Shown here piece by piece: positions 60,408 through 64,000 of a stretch of 64,000 bases of DNA (position 1 is the stretch's first letter; every line of letters begins with the position of its first letter). The notes below the pieces were generated by a model. The model had not been told where the DNA came from, did no database searches, and saw nothing but the letters and a program-made list of their open reading frames with translations. Source of the stretch: an uncultured Clostridia bacterium (GTDB taxonomy: Bacteria; Bacillota; Clostridia; Christensenellales; UBA1242); the NCBI GenBank assembly GCA_947632645.1, contig CANRQB010000001.1:1-64000 (forward strand). Reading direction: 5' to 3'. A program made the position numbers and the translations under genes.

Positions 60408-62627
60408 CTAAAGTGCAGTTTGCTCCGAAAATTCGTCTATAAGGAAATTCTTAAGTAGGGTGTAGCGCTTGGCGGTGTAGTTGTTGTGGATCATGCGGGC
60501 GAGCATTTGTTTGCTGCCAACTAGCACAACTGCTTTTTTTGCACGCGTTATGGCGGTGTATAATAGGTTGCGGGTTATAATAATTGGTGCGCCCGGCACA
60601 AGCGGAATAACCACGCAATCGAACTCGCTGCCTTGGCTTTTGTGTATGGTTATGGCGTAGGCAAGCGTAATTTGGCTAAGTTCGCTGGCTGGATAACGGC
60701 ATTCTTTGCCGTCATCAAACAGCACGGTTACATCGTGCGTGTCCGGCTCGATGCGGGTTATATAGCCAATATCGCCATTAAACACCCCGTCGCCAACCGA
60801 TGTGCTGCCATCCGCTTCGTACTTTGTGTAGCTCATTTGATAGTTGTTAACAATTTGCATAACCTTATCGCCAACGTGATATTTGCAAAAATCGCTTGAT
60901 AGTTCAATCCCGCTAAAATGCGGATTTATGGTTAGTTGCAGCCTACTATTTAAATTATCTATCCCACATGGGCCGGCCTTCATGGGCGCCAGTACTTGTA
61001 TCTCTTTAGGCTGATATCCAAAATATTTTGGCAGGCGGCTAGTCACCAGTTCAACAATGGTTTCGCTGTTTTGCTCCATATTGTTGCCCGAAATAAAGAA
61101 AAAGTCGCTGCTTTTGTTATCTATAATTGGCATTTTGCCGCTGTTAATCAAATGGGCATTGGTTATAATCAAACTGTTTTCACCCTGACGATATATGCTT
61201 TTTAGATGTGTGGTTGGTATGCGCCCGCAATCGATTAAATCGCGCAGCACGTTGCCCGCACCAACACTTGGCAGTTGGTCCTTATCGCCAACCAAAATAA
61301 GTTGGGTGGTGGATCTAAGCGCTTTTAAAAGGTGATAGAATAGCGAAACATCCACCATACTCATTTCGTCCACAATCACCACATCGGCATCAAGTGGATT
61401 GTCTTCGTTTCGATGGAAATATGCCGAATCTTCCCCAGTCATTTCTAGTGCGCGGTGTATGGTTTTGGCTTCCATACCACATGCTTCTGTCATGCGTTTG
61501 CTTGCCCGACCGGTTGGTGCGCACAAAAGCACTTTTTTATGCTGTTCTTTGTTCATCTCCAAAATGCAGCGCACAATTGTAGTTTTGCCCGTGCCTGGCC
61601 CGCCAGTTATAATGGATACGCCCTTGGTTAGCGCGGTTTGCACTGCATCGGTTTGCTCACCGTTAAGTATAATTTTATGCAGTCGCTGATAAAAATTTAC
61701 CCCGTCTAAAAAATTGTAGCCGCTATTAAACTGATTAAAGCTAAGTTTATATAACTTTTGGCTTATATATCGCTCTTGAAAATAAAACTTGGTAAGCACG
61801 CAAATATCCGTGCCTTTGTATGAAAAACTCCTTATAAGCCCTTCTATATTTAAAAAATCTATGCAATTTTCTATCAAATGGCGCTCGCCCTCGTCAAATT
61901 GCAAAATTTCCATGCAGCTAGAAATTAAATTTTCTTTTGGCAAAAAGGTGTGCCCCTCGCGCTCGCTTGCCAGTTTAAGCGTGTACACAAGCCCGGCCTT
62001 AATCCTATTTTCACCAAACACATCTATGCCCAGTTTAAGTGCCATTTTGTCCGCAGTTAAAAAGCCCACGCCGTCTATATCCTCCACCAGTTTGTATGGG
62101 TTGGATTTTACCTGCTCGATGGTTTTTTCCTGATAGGCATTGTACACCTTTATCGCCATATTGGTGGAAATATTGTGCGATTGCAAAAACATAATGGCGG
62201 CCTGCATCTGCTTCATATCGTTGTATGCGTTGGAAATTTCTATCGCTTTCTGCCGCGAAATGCCGCGTATTTTGCTAAGCTTAACTGGATTAAATTCTAG
62301 TATGGTTAAAGTGTCCGTGCCAAACTCGTTAACAATTTTTTTTGCGGTGGCGGGGCCAATGCCGTAGATTAGCCCGCTGGATAGATACCTTTCTATAGCG
62401 GGTAGGGTGGTGGGCTCGATAATGTGTGCCTCATTCACCTTAAACTGCTCGCCAAAGCGTTTGTTAACCACAAATTCGCCAGTAAGTTCCAGCGTTTGCC
62501 CTTCAAACACTTCGCTTAATGTGCCAACAGCGGTTATTTTTTTGTTGTCGCATGACAAATTAATAACGGAGTATCCGTTTTCGCTATTTCTAAATATTGT
62601 GTTAATAACGCTGCCAACAATTTTCAT
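60408..62627 (-). CDS. recD2: RecD2-type (RecD-like) SF1B DNA helicase
   Basis: 739 residues from ATG 62627. N-terminal region with an OB-like and helix-hairpin-helix part (FGTDTLTILEFNP..., LIYGIGPATAKKIV), then SF1 motifs: Walker A GGPGTGKTT (about 345), VVIVDEMSMVDVSLF, a Q/GD region LVGDKDQLPSVGAGNVL, and motif VI AYAITIHKSQGSEFDCVV. The 5'-3' helicase RecD2 acts in repair without RecBC. The frame is open 74 codons further upstream, but TTGCAA-17-TATAAT ends 6 nt before 62627 and there is no ribosome site, so leaderless. The 3' end overlaps the family B element. Confidence 0.94.
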   Translation of the reverse strand: MKIVGSVINTIFRNSENGYSVINLSCDNKKITAVGTLSEVFEGQTLELTGEFVVNKRFGEQFKVNEAHIIEPTTLPAIERYLSSGLIYGIGPATAKKIVNEFGTDTLTILEFNPVKLSKIRGISRQKAIEISNAYNDMKQMQAAIMFLQSHNISTNMAIKVYNAYQEKTIEQVKSNPYKLVEDIDGVGFLTADKMALKLGIDVFGENRIKAGLVYTLKLASEREGHTFLPKENLISSCMEILQFDEGERHLIENCIDFLNIEGLIRSFSYKGTDICVLTKFYFQERYISQKLYKLSFNQFNSGYNFLDGVNFYQRLHKIILNGEQTDAVQTALTKGVSIITGGPGTGKTTIVRCILEMNKEQHKKVLLCAPTGRASKRMTEACGMEAKTIHRALEMTGEDSAYFHRNEDNPLDADVVIVDEMSMVDVSLFYHLLKALRSTTQLILVGDKDQLPSVGAGNVLRDLIDCGRIPTTHLKSIYRQGENSLIITNAHLINSGKMPIIDNKSSDFFFISGNNMEQNSETIVELVTSRLPKYFGYQPKEIQVLAPMKAGPCGIDNLNSRLQLTINPHFSGIELSSDFCKYHVGDKVMQIVNNYQMSYTKYEADGSTSVGDGVFNGDIGYITRIEPDTHDVTVLFDDGKECRYPASELSQITLAYAITIHKSQGSEFDCVVIPLVPGAPIIITRNLLYTAITRAKKAVVLVGSKQMLARMIHNNYTAKRYTLLKNFLIDEFSEQTAL

Positions 62628-62633
62628 CACTAA

Positions 62634-62662
62634 ATTATACCTAATAAAAAAAATTTTTGCAA
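62634..62662 (-). promoter_or_regulatory. Leaderless-type promoter of recD2
   Basis: Minus strand TTGCAA (62662-62657), 17-nt spacer, TATAAT (62639-62634), 6 nt to the ATG at 62627. Confidence 0.8.
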
Positions 62663-62948
62663 GCAAATCGGTTGTTAATATATTTGGCAATATAATAAAA
62701 AAATTGTAATATATTATTATATATCGGCTTACTATCCGCTTGCAAGCCAAGCTAACGGCAAATTTTTGCCCCGTAGCCCACATAAAAAGACCCAATTTTT
62801 TGGTAAGGCAATCGGGTTTAAAATTTTTCGCCCAAGGCAAAAAGGTCAAAAATTTTTACAAAAAGCTAAAAATGCGCCCTAAATTGCAATTTTTTTAACT
62901 TTTTTGGCACAAAATAAAGAATTTTTTAAAAATTTTTTAAAAACACTA

Positions 62949-62976
62949 TTGACAAATTTGCAAAATGGGTTATAAT
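62949..62976 (+). promoter_or_regulatory. Promoter of the second GLUG gene
   Basis: TTGACA (62949-62954), 16-nt spacer, TATAAT (62971-62976), followed by AAAGGGGAG before the ATG at 63001. Confidence 0.82.
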
Positions 62977-63000
62977 AGCAATATATAAAGGGGAGATAAT

Positions 63001-64000
63001 ATGAAAAAGTTCTTAATTTTCCTTGTTGCAATCGTGGTTGTGGTGTGCTTAGGCGCTACTACATACTATTTCTTGCGCAATGATGAAGTTATTAAATTGG
63101 CAAAATACTCTTTGCAAATAAACAAAGAGGATTCATTTTCACTTCGCGGCAAAGATTATAAAGGTTTGGGCCTAACCGTAACCAGAAAAAACCGCAACAC
63201 CAAATATGGCTACGAAGTTTACCAAATTGTAGATGGCAAAAAGGTTAAAGCTGATGATTGCATTATTTACAATAGCGCATCGGATACATATTTGGCTAAA
63301 AAGGGTGGCAAATATATCTTTACAATAACCACCACTAACAAAAAATATAAAGAAATTGATGTAAACGTAACCATAGGTGACGGTAACGAAATTCCTTATT
63401 TCATTCGCACAGCACAAGAACTTAACAAATATCTTGGCGAAATGGAAATTGACGGCACTGGCGCAGTAAACTCCAATGCATCACTTTTAAACGATGTCAC
63501 TTTGGGGGCAGATTTTGTAAGCCTACCAAAATATGATGGCTATTTTAACGGCAACGGCTATGCTATCAATGGGCTAGATCTTACTGGCGAAAGCGCAAAT
63601 GCTGGTTTGTTCACCGAGCTTACTGGTGAAGTGTACAACCTAACTATAAACACTCCAAAAATTAATGGCTCGTTTGCCAACGCTGGTGCGCTTGCTGGCA
63701 CAATCAGCGACGATGCAGTTGTGTCTGGCGTGCAAGTTAAACAACCAACAATTGTAAACACCAACGATAATGGTGTAACTGGTGGTTTGGCAGGCACAAT
63801 TAAAGATGATGCTTTAATTGCAGTTTCCTACACCGACAAAGCAAACATAACTGTAAATTCAGCTTCGGCCGTTGCAACTTTGGCAGAAACAAGCAAAACT
63901 GTTGGTGGCTTGGTTGGTGTTAACGATAAGGCAGACATCAAAGCAAGCTATGCAAAAGCAGTAACAATTAACGCAACTGATGCAACCGTTGGTGGCTTGG
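63001..64000 (+). CDS. Second GLUG-repeat surface protein, 3' end beyond window
   Basis: Open from ATG 63001 (after AAAGGGGAG) to the last base; at least 333 residues. It opens with a signal or anchor (KKFLIFLVAIVVVVCLGATTYYFL) without a clear lipobox, then a ~105-residue domain, then the same beta-helix type as the 38749 gene: a YFNGNGYAINGLDL turn (about 180-193) and GLUG units (NAGLFTELTGEVYN, NAGALAGTISDDA, VTGGLAGTIKDD, VGGLVGVNDKAD). Likely a large exported surface protein. The domain order after the signal differs from the giant gene. Confidence 0.85.
   Translation, partial: MKKFLIFLVAIVVVVCLGATTYYFLRNDEVIKLAKYSLQINKEDSFSLRGKDYKGLGLTVTRKNRNTKYGYEVYQIVDGKKVKADDCIIYNSASDTYLAKKGGKYIFTITTTNKKYKEIDVNVTIGDGNEIPYFIRTAQELNKYLGEMEIDGTGAVNSNASLLNDVTLGADFVSLPKYDGYFNGNGYAINGLDLTGESANAGLFTELTGEVYNLTINTPKINGSFANAGALAGTISDDAVVSGVQVKQPTIVNTNDNGVTGGLAGTIKDDALIAVSYTDKANITVNSASAVATLAETSKTVGGLVGVNDKADIKASYAKAVTINATDATVGGL

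Larger units (their letters stand above)
59721..60427. repeat. ~55-bp inverted repeat flanking tRNA-Asn
   Basis: The minus-strand reading of 59721-59776 (AGGCTTACAATTTATTTGC ... GTGCAGTTTG) matches the plus-strand 60373-60427 (AGGCTTACAATTAATTTGC ... GTGCAGTTTG). In both, the middle forms its own hairpin (AATTAATTTGC-TT-GCAAATTAATT in the second) with matching changes in both arms. The pair encloses the hairpins and the tRNA gene, about 700 bp. Confidence 0.75.
62628..63000. other. Gap with two promoters and an unexplained GC-richer block
   Basis: The recD2 promoter (62634-62662) and the GLUG-gene promoter (62949-62976) lie here. Between them, 62724-62850 is less AT-rich and contains a GGCAAA-TT-TTTGCC hairpin (62754-62768) and GGCTTACTA...TTGCAAGCC (62725-62747), which resembles the family B element near the tRNA. 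No gene was found. Confidence 0.55.

Noticed and set aside
62628-62849. 74-residue N-terminal extension of RecD2
   Set aside because: It would start upstream of the recD2 promoter, and the RecD2 N-terminus begins at 62627.

Overview
The window is low-GC bacterial DNA. It uses the standard code (TGA is a stop), AAGGAG-type ribosome sites and sigma-A-like promoters (TTGACA / TATAAT). The gene content points to an anaerobic member of the Bacillota, probably an uncultured Clostridia-type lineage: anaerobic ribonucleotide reductase NrdD with its activase NrdG, an Fnr/Crp regulator, a YabP-YabQ-DivIC cluster, a lipoteichoic-acid-synthase-type enzyme, two DegV proteins, QueH and RecD2. I cannot name the genus. 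No phage, insertion sequence or cas gene was seen.

Layout. 1-5.6 kb: 3' part of typA, a 1 kb AT-rich gap with palindromic repeats, then dnaB and yqeY. 5.6-9 kb: a 22-codon hydrophobic peptide gene with its own promoter and terminator, metG behind two operator-like palindromes, and two unknown genes. 9-13.6 kb: gyrB-gyrA. 13.6-21 kb: a lipoprotein, a tiny basic protein, nrdG and nrdD with a ~150 bp repeat on both sides of nrdG, a divergent crp/fnr-type gene and a WG-repeat-like protein. 21-29 kb: degV, rlmD-type methyltransferase, tetR, a second degV, yigZ, a second palindrome array, radC, argS and dus. 29-38.6 kb: flippase, HU, a possible macro-domain protein, tadA, M14 peptidase, YjbR, rlmH, two CPBP proteases, a stand-alone GlmU-type acetyltransferase, and yabP-yabQ-divIC-kinase with overlapping ends. 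38.7-49.6 kb: one gene for a 3,625-residue lipoprotein with GLUG repeats. 49.7-57.8 kb: queH, alr, a zinc membrane peptidase, a membrane/coiled-coil/AT-hook protein, a phosphoglycerate-mutase-type enzyme, a DUF1858 protein and ltaS. 58-64 kb: a small operon of membrane proteins around a TetR regulator, tRNA-Asn inside structured repeats, recD2, and the start of a second GLUG protein that runs off the window.

Most genes are housekeeping (replication, gyrase, tRNA charging and modification, cell envelope). The unusual material is between genes and in the surface and membrane proteins: (i) at least eight genes have a -10 box ending 6 nt before the start codon, so their mRNAs should be leaderless; (ii) two arrays of an 18-bp palindrome; (iii) two families of structured intergenic repeats, one with compensatory base changes; (iv) a membrane protein with six AT-hooks; (v) two large GLUG surface proteins; (vi) a candidate metG control region. 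No single new multi-gene defence or mobile system was recognised.
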